This document shows positions 24,006-35,449 of a DNA stretch of 64,000 bases, piece by piece (positions within the stretch are counted from its first letter, which is position 1; each line of letters begins with the position of its first letter). The stretch comes from Ligula intestinalis (Eukaryota > Platyhelminthes > Cestoda > Diphyllobothriidea > Diphyllobothriidae): contig JAYGXS010000009.1 in the NCBI GenBank assembly GCA_036362985.1, forward strand, positions 26,198,747-26,262,746, given 5' to 3'. A model generated the notes under the pieces. That model had not been told where the DNA came from, made no database searches, and saw only the letters and a program-made list of their open reading frames with translations. The position numbers and the translations under genes were made by a program.

Positions 24006-24439
24006 TCTTGCATTTTCAGGTCTCTATAAATTTACCTTGGCTGTCGAAAAGTAGCAAAATAGGCCGATATGTGCTTGAATCAAATTTTCTAGGATCCCCG
24101 AAAATCCAATTGTGTTCGACTTTTTTTAAGAAGAATGTTGCGGCATCGCTGTAGACTTTCGCTTAAGCCGTTTTTTACAAATCCTCATGACAGAGGCTCC
24201 AAAACAGCATCATCTGACTAAGAATGATCGAGATACGAACACTTCCAGTTCCTTTTCTGATATTGGTCTCTGAGGGCCTTTCCTGTCATTTCCCGGCTAG
24301 TTCTTTGTAAATATTTTCAGTCTGCCTAGACCACCTACTTCGTTCGCACCAACTTCAATTTCAGCATACACAAGCCAGATTCTAGATGCCCGTGCTCTGG
24401 CTACCGTAGCTGGACTTCCAGAGTGTTATTGAAAGTTCA

Positions 24440-24560
24440 CAAAAGGTCAACCTCGAATTATGATTGGCAACCCACGTGGAAGGGCGAGGGCGATGGTGAA
24501 GCTCTGTCGTAAATAGGGCCTTCTTCGTTAGTTATGCCTGACTGCGTGCCTGTTTTTGGG
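24440..24560 (-). repeat. Dispersed repeat R4, copy 1 (partners at 36720-36860 and 38900-39040)
   Basis: The reverse complement shares ggctctatttacgacagac and the following caccagctctccccctccca-like words with 36805-36840. It also shares the upstream ccaaaaa...ccaggca stretch with 38920-38945. Non-coding. Confidence 0.6.
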
Positions 24561-24735
24561 GTTGGCTGGATAGTGAGTGTGACTATCAACTGCCGTCCGA
24601 GCTTATAGGACTGTCTTTCATTCAAAGTTTAAATTTGTAAATATATTTTTAGCTGGACCTAACCGTCCACTAGTAATGTCCTCGTTTGGGAGCGTATGAG
24701 GCAGGGTAGGAGGGGGAAGTTGAGCGATAAAACAC

Positions 24736-24983
24736 AAGGTGTCCCAAAAATGTATGCGCATTTTAGGAAGTTGTTAACTTGGTGTTTATCATAATTTTAT
24801 TTTTTCAAAAACGTAAAAACATTTGAAAGTATCATCTAATTTTTTGTTTTCACTGTATTTTGACGCTTTCTACAGTGGCTGAATTGAGAGAAGCCATGAA
24901 TGCACTTGAATACCAAGGGAATTGTTCCACGGTATGTGCAATTCCATTACTTCGCGTTGTGTTTACAGTTTTTGGGACACCCT
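24736..24983 (-). mobile_element. mariner/Tc1-like MITE, copy M1
   Basis: Terminal inverted repeats are aaggtgtcccaaaaatg at 24736 and, on the other strand, tagggtgtcccaaaaactg ending at 24984. Ends of the type GGGTGTCCCAAAA are common in Tc1/mariner-superfamily elements. The 248-bp interior is non-coding and matches 46007-46243 in inverse orientation (shared aacaattcccttggta, gtgcattca, aaacaccaagtt). Compared with copy M2 it lacks about 130 bp next to one terminus. A TA duplication is not evident on the left side. Confidence 0.75.
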
Positions 24984-24984
24984 A

Positions 24985-27000
24985 TCTATTAATTAGTCTT
25001 CTACGACTGCAGCCAGCACTACCATTGAATGCTCTGACGATGATGGTGATATTTGAAATACAAAATAAGTGGGTCGCAAATTTCATTAGTTATAAACAAC
25101 AACTGCTTCTCCCAGGAAAAAACCCAAAAATGACATGGTGAGTAACCTGGAAATCTTCGCGCAGGCGACTAGAATCAGATCGAAAAAAACATGACTGTCA
25201 TCAACAAGAAGCGCGTACGCCACAATGCAGTTGCATTTTGCATGTCACTGCGAATAGCGTTTTGCCGAGAAAACTGATCGGTGGACCATGCTCCTGCAGT
25301 TGTCTGGTAACTTAATCTAGAGCTTTCGCAAGTGGTCACCAGGTTATTATGCTGAAAAACATCAAGCAGAAGAAATCGTTGGTTTGTCTGTTATGAACCT
25401 TGTTAAATTTTTTGCCTTGCTAACGCCAAACATCGTAGACAATTCATGTGTAACTTTAGTCTGGTCATTGCCATTTGTGCGATATGTGGTCTAGCGGTGT
25501 CATGTAATAGAACAGAATTCGAGTGGCTATCGTATTGGATCCACTTCTAACCATACGGCACAATTCGATGCAAAAACGCATCAGATTTTTGACGAGAACT
25601 AAGCGTCATGTACATGTCAAAACTTTGTTGTTGCTGCTTTTCATTCAGTTCAGATGACAGCCACATATTTAACTTTTTTTAGATTTATCGACTTCTAGAA
25701 CTTGAATTAATATTATTCGCTTTTAATTTAAGAATTAGGATTGCAACATTGCTTCTTTGAGTCGTTAATCTACATTTGTCTTGCCTTTTTTTCCCCATTT
25801 TCATTTGCCAATTCAAAGTAAGTGAGCGCGAACCAAGTACGCTGCCAAAGGTCTGAACATCTCATCGCCAATAGAAGTGGCAAAACCATCAAGTAGAGGA
25901 AATTATGTTTTCATTGCCCCTTCTTTATCGTAGGTCACTGGTAATACACATGTTTCGTCGTTTAACCATCTCAAATAAATGGTTATGCTAGAAACCCTAT
26001 AACACGAACTTTATAATGACTGCCAGTGAAAGTGTTCGATCGTGTGGTGGACCCGAATTCAAATTTGAACGTTGTTGAAGATGCATCGGCAGGAGATGAG
26101 AATATATTTTTCCCAAAAGTGCCAAATATCCTGAAAGTGTCTACTGTAATGAGCGCGCCCACTAAACTTACATCAAGCATCCGCGATAATGTTGGGCTAG
26201 ACATGACTCAACGGTAAGATTCAGTTCACTATTAGCTTTTGTTGATTCTGTCCGACTTTGTGGTTCATTCGTGCGGTCCAACTTACCAGAACGAAATTTC
26301 ATAAATCAGTGTATTGTAATTTAAGAGCAACATATGCCCTTTTTTTTCCTGGACTGCCAATGATGCTGAAGGTAAGAACGCCTATTTTCTAAATCTGCAA
26401 ATTTATGACTTTTTCACCCCTTTTTCATCCTTTTTATCTTACCTTAGGTAAGATAATTCATACAAAGTCATTATCAAAATTGGACTCTACAGTTTAGCGG
26501 AATTTTGATCTAATGAGTAGATTTGATCCTGAAAAAGCCTTTCAATAAGGAAAAGTGCCCTTTTAATGCAGTTTATTTAAGTGAAACAAGCAGAGTTTTA
26601 GCGAAATCGGACGTTGGCTGATATTGACTAAGCGTTCCATATTATTAAGTATAACAGAACCAAGTCGGGCGTTAAGCATACGGCTCAAGTCAGTTCGAAC
26701 GAGGTCAACAGGACTGAAAAGCAAACTCGAGCGTGAAATACAACTGGGGTCAGAGATTGACGTCAATTCACGAAGGCAGCACAAATTGATAAGTTGGTCA
26801 GTCGGCGAGGGGTAGGTCAGTCAGTGCACTGACTTACGACAGCTGCAAAGGGAGTAAAGGTCATATGATCCCACCAGCGGTCAAACTCACGATCAGTCAG
26901 CAGCGAACAGGCAAGTCAAAGTTCGTGCGTCGAGCACGGATATAATGCCAGACATGCGGCAAGGCTGAAACGGTCCCGGCAAAGAGACAAAATCACCTAG
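24985..27000. other. Mostly non-coding stretch
   Basis: Apart from the candidate exon at 26026-26213, no coding or RNA signal was recognised. Positions 25630-25760 are AT-rich. Confidence 0.4.
26026..26213 (+). CDS. Candidate internal exon of an unknown gene
   Basis: A 63-codon open frame starts near an acceptor-like actgccag at 26033 and ends at ACTCAACG|GTAAGATT, a good 5' splice-site consensus at 26214. The translation (…NLNVVEDASAGDENIFFPKVPNILKVSTVM…) has a balanced, hydrophilic composition unlike the low-complexity ORFs elsewhere. No domain is recognised, the acceptor lacks a strong polypyrimidine tract, and no neighbouring exon was found. This is a weak prediction; it could equally be a chance ORF. 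Confidence 0.2.
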
Positions 27001-27001
27001 T

Positions 27002-27042
27002 TACTCTGACGATGGAACGGGCGAGTTTTCGAAACGTCAATC
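27002..27042 (+). ncRNA. Hammerhead-ribozyme-like motif H1
   Basis: The core CTGACGA (27006-27012; the seventh core position is variable in hammerheads) is followed by one extra base. A hairpin follows, GGAAC paired with GTT-T-TC, then GAAAC and the palindrome ACGT with the cleavage-site C at 27038. Stem I pairs poorly here. Downstream cAATAAAattt follows, as is common next to Penelope-associated hammerheads. Likely a decayed copy. No PLE protein is recognisable next to it. Confidence 0.5.
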
Positions 27043-27059
27043 TCAATAAAATTTGGTCC

Positions 27060-30000
27060 GTGTTCTCCTACCTCCTTCTTCGTCTTATTTGGGGGATGGT
27101 AAAACGATACATTAAATATGTATTCCTTCCTGTTGACGCATCTTTTACAATATAAGGACATTATTTTTAGCGTGTTGATTGCTCGTACTTATAAATATCG
27201 GATAGACTTGAGTCGACGCTCAGGGGTACCTAACTGGACAGCTGCTGTCTTACCTTGAACGTCTCTCTCTCTCTCAGTGCTGACAAGAACGTGACGCCCA
27301 CGGATGAGAATATAGACAAACATTTACGGGGCCATGAGGAGGCTTATATCTAGGTTGTTAGCCTTGCTGAGCAAACTGAGGTAGTATGTGTTTAAATGGC
27401 AGCGTTTGATTTCCGTGCTCGTCCGCGGGAGACACAGGTGCTGATCACGTGACCATCCAAACACTTTCTATTAGACAGCGGGTTCCGTGCCGAAGCGGGC
27501 CATCGTAAAATTTATTCACTTTCTCCACGTTGGCTAGAATGGTGGAGGGTGGGGCAGAATTTACTCTTCACATCGTCAGAGCTTGTTACTGCGAGAGAAG
27601 TAGGCACTGAGGAACCTGCTGTACGTATTTCTGCAACCGCAGCTGGTAGGACAGCCGGCCCATGACGTCTTTCTTGATAGTGAACGCGACTCCGGTGTCT
27701 CGTCACTCTGCCTTCAGACGTTTGCTGCCGGCAAAAAGGAGTAATGGGCACCCAGATCTAGTAGTTGTCCTTTTTCGGACGAGTGCGTCTCATTTGCAGT
27801 CGTAATTTCCCCTTTTTAGCAGAAGATTTCCCAGGATAGCAAAAATGTGCCCCCTTCCGGTAGGCTAGCTTTTGGATTGTCTCGACAAGAACGAACACTG
27901 AAACACCGGGCTAGGTCTTGTTCCTCCGACAGACCATTATGAGGCACAGAGATAAGGAGCGTGTCAGCTGTGATTTCGTATATTGTTTCATCCAAAATTT
28001 TGGATCCATGGACAAGGGTTACTTTGCCGACAACTTGTGCCATAAGGGCAGAAGTTCTTACTCACTCTCTCGCGAAGGAATCGGCAGCGCTACATTAATC
28101 AGGACTGTCGAGTTATTCCATGTAACTGTCAACCCTCATTATGAGCCACGAAGACGATCCAAATTTGTCTGTGTCACTTGTGGAACTGCAGGTCGCCTTC
28201 CCAGTAGAGCTGAGGAAGATGTGCTCAAGAGTTGCTCTGTTTAAAGACAGCTCGACCGTCAGTTTCAAAGATGTCCCCCCTATGCTCTACAGCATGCTGA
28301 TACAGGCGCTGCGACTTGCACGGTATCTACCTCACTCTCTTACCTTATCCACCTGAGCCTGCCGCCAAGAAACGTCAAGAAAAGTCGGACACGGGAGCGG
28401 GCGCAGGCCAATGCACTGTGGGCCCTCACAAGCAGGAAACCACAGGAAAAGTTGAGGGCGGGGGTCTCGGAATGCATCTGAGTGGGAGTTCCATAAAGAC
28501 CACATCAACAACGAACCATAGCAGCCTGACTCTCAGCCCGCCTGTCAATCATTCCGCACAGACACGCGCATTAAGCTGACCACATGGTCTGTGTTTCGCT
28601 TCACTTTTTCATCTTCCAGGCCACGGCTTTTAATATACCGAGAGAGCTTCAAGCGCGTTAGCTTGTTAATAGCAAGGAAGGGTCTTTGCACTAGTATGTC
28701 AAATAAAACGACCTGAGAAGCACCACCACCAACAGAAGAGAGCATATGGAGGACAAGTTTTAAAATCAGCAGATATTTTTGAGCAATGCAGGAACAATAA
28801 CAAGAGAACAATAATGAACGAGAAGGAGAAGGCAGGCCTTTATAAATGTTCAGATCAGAGGTTGAAGTGCATGAGAGGAATGTAGATGCTAAATGTAATA
28901 AAACATTTGACGAATTTAAGTGAACAGTGTTTCAATAGGAGGAATGAACGAGAGATTTGATAACAGATTACCATCGAAATACCGACAAGGGAACACTACG
29001 TTTGGAGGAAGCTCCGTGCATTCAGGAACGAGAGATGGTCGTAGTTGACAATCACGCTAAATGATGTCTGATAAGAAAGTAAGGTATCATTTTCCGGTGA
29101 GACGTGCCCCAAACAACAGGCGTTGTACAGGTGAGATAACTCTGATTTTTAAGAGGGTCACCAAGAAATGATTCGTCAACATACTTAATATCAGTGAATT
29201 AGCGTACACCTTTACATTGACCGTACATGGATTAGTTATGCACAAAGTAAACAAACCTCCGTAGTCGACTCTGACCGACGGTCTAAAGCAGACGAAGGTA
29301 TCCTTCGCATTCGGAACAAAATGATGATGTCGCTGGAAGATGGCGTTCATCAGACCAATTTTTCGGAATCTCGCTCGAGTCCAGCCTCCGAGACAGTCGC
29401 AGACAAGAGTCATCACTAAAACCACTTTTCTCTTCCACTTCCGTAAAAAGACATGTCCCACCTGACATTTCATAAGTGGTTAGGGCGACATCCGGCCGTT
29501 TCTTCGCCACACTAGCCTTTAACTAATGGGAGACTCAATAGTTGTCTGGGCACCATAACAGCCCGATTCGGGGGTTCGCTGCTTCGCCGGCGGGGAAGGA
29601 AGTTAAAAAAATTGCCCTCTCAAGCCAAATAGGTGGCCAATCATGGGTACAGAACCAATTGAAACACTTTCTGTTCCGAGTTCCCCGTTACCACCATCGG
29701 AATGAATTTAGCAAGTCCACAGCCTGGAATTTTCATTTACATCCGGACAGTTGGCCAAAAAGCAGGACAGCTCGTGTCGGTTACACACTGGTCTGGTACA
29801 CAGAGGACGTTGCGGCCTCCAGGGAGATAGGCTGGCATCTCGGAATGAGGACAACGGAAACATACGATGCACGTCTTCCTTGGAGTCAAAGTCTGAGTCT
29901 TCGGACTCCTATTGGCAAACGCAGATGAACCCGGCAAATGTACAACAAGCACCGCGGAACCTCCCCTTGTCATAACTACTGGAGCGGTAATCGCCAGCAT

Positions 30001-33000
30001 GCTTCTAATTATCCTGTGCATTCACCAACCGGAGCAGCTCCTGCTCTCAAAACGACATTCCAAAACATAGGCAACAACAGGCTTGATGTTCGCAGTGAGC
30101 CAACGGCTAGGCACCTGTCAACCAGCAAAGACCATCCTGTACAGTAGATTCATTAATCTAATCGCAACTTTTGATGCCATGATCCGTGATGTACTTGGAA
30201 ACGTCAGGCTAAAATGAGGATAAATGCAGAGGGTAGGATAAATGGAGGATAACGCGCGTCAACGACGACTAAGAGTCAGTCTCGGAAGGGGTTAAGCTGA
30301 CAAAAGGGATGACGCAGGACCGTAAATGCGCTCATGCTCTTCCCAGCATCATTTTCGGTCATGTTTACAGTGGGAACTGGCATAGAAAAACACTTCAACT
30401 AGGATTATGGCTTATGAGGGCAAAAACAGAAGGTAGCTCTTCAAATTCTCAATGCTAGAATAGTGAATAGGGTTTTTGTACCAAAACGGCATGCAAGACT
30501 ACGGCTTTTCCTTCTCTTACACTAAAAGGGTACTCTGAGGTGTCCATTCAGATTATCCGCCATGAGCATTTTATCAATGTTCTTTCTGCGCATATTTGGA
30601 AACAGAGTGGAGAAATTTGGCATTGCACTGCAAGCGAGCATGACAACGTAATCACGTCATGAATTGTTAATCAAAATTCTGAAGCATATATTAAATCATA
30701 AAAGAGGACTTAGCAGCGGTTTTAATATTGGGTATCGGAGAAGAAGACCCCGTGACTTTCCGAATAGGTTAATATGCAGGCTTTTGAATGCGCGTAAGTT
30801 CAACTGCCTCTGAGTATGCCACTTGAAAAAATGTCTCCCTAAAAAGCATACATGTTTCTATTGATTTGAGGTGCCCTTAAAGACAGGGATATATTTTGTA
30901 GAAATCAGCAGTAAAAATATTCTCACATGTACTCAGTTGTTAACTCAACACACCGTCAAAGTTGCTAATTGAAGACATATAAATCTTTGTTTTTAGAGAA
31001 GACCGTATAATCTTCATTCGAATAACCTCGCACTTATCGTTTATTACTGGATTATACGACCAAATCAGCATCCACTGCAACTTTTAATGACCACTATGAT
31101 GCATCTTTTTAATGGCTTACATGAAAGGTACACAACTAAATGCGACGAAAGATCGGACTGAAGATTAATTTGAAAGGAAAAACTTTTGAAAACCTAAATG
31201 TGCATTTCCTTTGAACAAAAACACTGGAGAGGAAACAAATACCTACAAAACAGGTAAAAGAACCAACATTTTGGGCATTTTTACATAGAATGTTTTCGAT
31301 TTTATTAAAGCACAGGAAATCGATAGGAAAAACAAATGCATACTACTTAAATTGCCACTTTTTATCGAGTTTGGTTATGTAGGCAGCCGAAAAAAATTTG
31401 CTTTAAAAAACCAACACAGTAAAGAGCCTGAAATAGCTTGATCTTATGCTGTAAGAAAATAAACATTACAATCACACTTAATTTTTCCCAGGGCACAGCA
31501 AATTTATATTTTCGTTAACAATTAATAAACTCGGTCACCGGTTGTAGGGGGAAAATAATAAAATGAAGTTTTTTCACTTGCAAGGGACAGGCTGCTAACA
31601 TTGGGCTTAGCGCGCGGTTAGAGAACTGACATCAATGGACACCGTACTACTTTGTAGTGTAGCAATGATTGGCAGGATGCTATTTTATTTTGCATAACAT
31701 GGGTGAACTACAGCTTGTAAACAAATCACCTGAATTGAGGTCTATGAAGAGAACGAATGTGAGCTGATGGGTTGCATGTATGGAATCAATAAATTATTAG
31801 CGGTTATGTAAATTGTTTTGTAAGAGATGGAGCCGCAGACATAATCAAAACAAAGATTGATTCGAATGACTTTTATCGGAAAAGTTGAAACACACTTGAT
31901 CAATCTTAACGCCAACCATGACAGCTAACCTAAAAATAACATCAGCGTTAATGCTAAACATACCCGGGATATTAAAGTTTATCCCTAATCTAGTACAGCC
32001 TCTTCTTTTAACCCTGACTTATGACCGTTAACAGGAGAGGCAGCAAAACACGCTTGCTTAATTCTAGTGTCCAGTTAAATTCCACCCAGTAATTCGTCAT
32101 AAAACTCCGTTTACAGCTATCGTAAGGCCCGGCAAGAAGCCCGTCTTCCTTCGCTAATTACATACTGACTTAAAATTCATGTTACACCTACGCGCAGTGA
32201 CACTAGACGTTAAAAATAGCACTTGAAGACCAAGCCCCTCTACACAGACACGTATCCGCTAGTTAGGTTTGCCGAGTAGGCCGTCACAGAAACGGGCTTT
32301 TACCAACTGAGGCGATAATTATGGGGTAGCAGGTGATGTTGACTGCTCTGGTGTTTTGCTTGATCCGAAAAACATTTATCAAGGCTCCGCGAAAGGGTTT
32401 CAAATGACATGATAGCGCGTATTCAACCTGCCGTGACGGTTTCTACGCGGAATCGGCTATGAGTGGGTGAGTTTGGGTAGGGTGGGGTGGGGTCGACGTA
32501 CAACGGCCCAAATACACAGTCAACTGCTCATCCAGTACCAATACTACTACTACTTCTACCTATGTGCCGATTATGACGAGAAATATATCACGTTAACCCG
32601 AAAGAAAAAGATTGGACGTGGAAATAAGCAACATCCCCGGAATTTTGCTGATGGACACCTGTACAACCGAGGAGAGGGAAAAGGCATCATCGTTCGTATT
32701 CTAGCTCCAATGCCACTTTAATTCAGTGCTAGCTTTCCGTGTCCTGTGACTCCGTCATCTTCGAATTTTTATAACACCTTTTCTGGGAAAACCTTGCAGT
32801 CTTAATGCGATGAAATTCCCCAGGAAGCCTACACAGATGATCCTTTTGTCTGAATCGTATCTCTGCATAATCAAAGCTTCTTAATTCCGATTTTCAAAAG
32901 TTATGTACATATCTGCAAAAATATTTGTTTTATTAACGACTACCGGGATAGCGTAAAGTACGTTAAGTGCGAATCACAGATTTTTCCTTACAAAATTTTG

Positions 33001-33150
33001 TGCTTCGAACTTGACGTGCATTTCGATTATTATTTACGAATCGTGCATGAAACACCTCGATCTTTGTAGGTTGTGAAAGCTAAAGCATCGTTGGCTAGAC
33101 TGGCTTGAAAGTTCATCAATGATACTCAGATAACTATTCAGGAAGTCAGA
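27060..33150. other. Long stretch with no recognised gene or element
   Basis: From 27.3 to 30.2 kb composition is mixed and ORFs reach 128 codons (29087-29473 minus, 29542-29928 plus), overlapping on both strands without motifs. From 30.3 to 33.1 kb the DNA is AT-rich with hardly any ORF. I see no repeat partner for any part and cannot support a gene here. Confidence 0.4.
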
Positions 33151-33154
33151 TTAG

Positions 33155-33192
33155 GCGAACGAACGTTTTCGATTAATTAATCATCAGGCTAA
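33155..33192 (-). ncRNA. Hammerhead-ribozyme-like motif H2, at the left flank of a PLE
   Basis: The minus strand has a full CTGATGA core (33187-33181), an AT-only stem region ttaattaat, then CGAAA and the palindrome AACGTT. Stem I pairing (TTAGC with GTTCG) is weak. Similar minus-strand words (agcc then attaattaat) recur at 34935-34975, at the other end of the downstream PLE copy, as expected for direct terminal repeats of a Penelope element. Stem II cannot close with a G-C pair, so activity is doubtful. Confidence 0.45.
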
Positions 33193-33499
33193 CACAATAA
33201 GATAAAGGAGGGTAGAGTACACAAAAGCTTGAATAACCAATCACTAGTAAATGGGGGAAGAGGTGTTAAGGGGGCAAGGGGGTCAGACTCTAGTCATGAG
33301 CGAGAGAGAAGGGGGAGGAAGGGGTTCGACAATTAGTTCTTGTCGGGCCTGCCTCGCGTTTTGTTGGGAGGCGTGAGAACGCAAGGCGTCATCGTCTCGT
33401 GACGGCGTGGGTGGCCTGAGGATGCTTGCTCTGGCTGTCTCATTGCCGTTTCGCGGCATGGGGACATTTGCTGTCATAGTCTCCTCACCATCTCGCGGG

Positions 33500-34205
33500 T
33501 TGCTGGTCGGAGACCTAAAGGAATTGCTCTGTTGCTACACGCTAAACATGCAATTCAGCTTTTACGGCCACTTTTACCTCCAAATCAATGGCATAGCTAT
33601 GGGATCGGACCTATATTAGGTGATACTTTCATGGGCAAACTTAAGAGCAATCAACGCTCCCCTATTATAAAGCAGTTTCCTTCCTATACTTCATACGTGG
33701 ATGATATTGTTTTACTAGCAGATGAGAGACTTGAGTTGGACACTTTCCTAGATAAAGTGATACAGGTGCATCTAGCGTTAACCTTCACTTTAGAAAAGAT
33801 GACAGGCAGTGCCTCTCCTTTCTGAACGTGCTTCTTAGTACAAGGTCTGATGGAACAATATCTAGAACTGTATTTCGCAGGGAAACATGGACAAAGCAAT
33901 GTACAGTTTTGTCCCACTTAGTCAAAAACGAAGCCTAGTCCGCTGCCTCATTAAGTGAGCTAGGATAATATGTTCTCCAGAGAAACTGCCGAATGAAATC
34001 ACACTCATTAAAAGCAACCTGCAGGAAAATGGCTTTCCCGAAAAGTTCTCAATAAATTTATGGCGGAAAGTTAACCAAAATCGGAAACGCCGATAGCTAG
34101 GAAGAAAGCCCTATTTCTTACTATGCCTTTTTGCGGGAATCCAACAAGTGGACTTCTAAAGCTTTGCGTCAGCACTACCATCGCGCACACGTATCCAACA
34201 GCTAA
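33500..34205 (+). pseudogene. PLE lineage A reverse transcriptase, copy A (broken)
   Basis: In one frame the sequence reads KELLCCYTLNMQFSFYGHF then INGIAMGS (motif B region, ending near 33605). After a frame change it reads LGDTFMGKLK and then SYVDDIVLLADE, with the catalytic YVDD at about 33697-33708. A further shift gives CLSFLNVLLSTRSDGTIS (near 33815) and stops follow. NGFPEKF near 34030 and KKALFLTMPFCGN near 34095 belong to the segment between the reverse transcriptase and GIY-YIG domains. At least two frameshifts and several stops make it non-functional. The fingers and motif A are missing upstream, so the copy is 5'-truncated. Confidence 0.8.
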
Positions 34206-34264
34206 GTAAAGATTATTATTTTCGAGAGAACGGGTACCCTGACAAGTTTATTCAGAAGAACATC

Positions 34265-34933
34265 ATGGAGAGAGAGTGCAAACCCTTAACACCCACCGTG
34301 GAAAAGAAGACCCTTTTCCTCAAAGTCCCCTTTCAAGGGGACGCAGCAAGTGAACTGTTAAGCCGCCGCCTTAAACAAGCCGTATCACGAACCTTCCCAG
34401 CGGCGAAAGTTCGGGTGGTATTCTCAACAAACCCGGTCCTACACGGCGAAGGTAAGGATAAGCGGCCAGCCCAGACCACTTCCATGTGCATTTACTCGTT
34501 TACTTGCTCCTGCGGAGCAGGTTACATAGATCGCACGAGCCGGCGCTTATCCAAGAGGATACGGGAGCATCTGCCAGCATGGCTTAACAAAGGCGAAGTC
34601 AGGAACATCAAGAGTTCCATTCTTGCTCATATGGTGGACTCTGGACACCGTGTTGATCCGAACGAAGCCTTTAAGGTGATCTACAAGGTCTCACCAGATT
34701 ACCCGAAGTCCCTGGGTCAACGGCTGCTGGCAACAGCGGAGGCCACGGCCATTTGCCTGATGAAGCCGGTGTTGTGCGCGCAGAAGAACCTTTTTCAGGT
34801 CCCAAGCCCAGCATGGCCAACGGCTGCAGAACTACCAGCATTTTCCACGCGTTCGTTTCCCCCCTCTCCGAATTACCCTGTCACTACCCGCTTTTTATCA
34901 ACCCAAACCCCAAGCCCCCATTCCCAAGACTAA
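34265..34933 (+). pseudogene. PLE lineage A GIY-YIG endonuclease region, copy B (open 222 codons)
   Basis: This is the longest open PLE segment in the window. After the inter-domain segment (KKTLFLKVPFQGD, residues about 14-26) comes the GIY-YIG domain: CIYSFTCSCGAGYIDRT (about residues 75-91), then RLSKRIREHLPAWL with the conserved Arg, and ILAHMVDSGHRVDPNEAF. In the YIG-R part the usual Gly is Asp (YIDRT), which may impair catalysis. The open frame continues upstream in phase (ENGYPDKFIQKN from about 34220). The ORF is uninterrupted but lacks a reverse transcriptase, so the copy is 5'-truncated. The domain would nick DNA for target-primed reverse transcription. Confidence 0.85.
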
Positions 34934-34934
34934 G

Positions 34935-35110
34935 TTGATACGAGCGATAATTAATTAATGGCTTGTTACTCTGTACCTTCCTCTTCTATATAAATGTAAT
35001 GGCCCGAAGTGAATTTATCGAAAGTATACGTATGCTCGCCAACTGTCGTTCTGTATTTTCAAGCACTCTACTACTACGACTTGAAGGCAAGGATTGACTC
35101 TCGTTCCAGA
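34935..35110 (+). repeat. 3' non-coding end of PLE copy B
   Basis: gcgataattaattaatgg at about 34950 resembles, on the minus strand, the hammerhead-like motif region at 33160-33195, fitting a terminal direct repeat. The remainder, up to the point where copy A resumes (about 35080), shows nothing else recognisable. Confidence 0.45.
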
Positions 35111-35111
35111 C

Positions 35112-35440
35112 CTTTCCCCGAACCACTAAGCGGCTATCCAAGCGCATTCGGGAACATCATCCTGCTTGACTAAAAATGTGAGGAAACGTCAATATCTAAC
35201 GCAATTTCGGCTCAGTTGGTTGACAGCGGTTATTGGGTAGACGTAAAACAAGCGTTTCAAGTCATGATTAAAGTGCCACCGAAAAATTCCAAGTTCCTGC
35301 GTCAGCGGATACTTGCGATGGCAGAATCGTTCGCCATACGGCTCACTTACCCAATCATATGCGCGAAGAAAATGTTTGCACAGGCATTTTGGCTCCCGTG
35401 GCCGAAGACCAACTTAGCATCCATCCACACGTGTCCTTGA
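35112..35440 (+). pseudogene. PLE lineage A GIY-YIG C-terminal part, resumed copy A
   Basis: RTTKRLSKRIREHHPA followed by a stop (35120-35170), then in another frame MVDSGYWVDVKQAFQVMIKV, FLRQRILAMAESFAIRLTYP and ICAKKMFAQ. These match residues after the YIG motif of the 34265-34933 protein segment by segment. The Cys-rich GIY part is missing. A short LEGKD word just upstream (about 35080) aligns with GEGKD of copy B, which supports continuity with the interrupted copy A. Confidence 0.75.
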
Positions 35441-35449
35441 AGTGCCAAC

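Noticed and set aside
27816..28244. Overlapping plus and minus ORFs suggesting a coding exon
   Set aside because: Both strands are equally open, with no motif on either.
30172..30212. Additional hammerhead candidate (GGAAACGTCAGGC with upstream GATGCC)
   Set aside because: Stem I could pair, but the core reads ATGATCC and no stem II is possible.
35184..35196. gaaacgtca word resembling the hammerhead second half
   Set aside because: It lies in PLE coding remnants and has no CTGANGA core or stem II.
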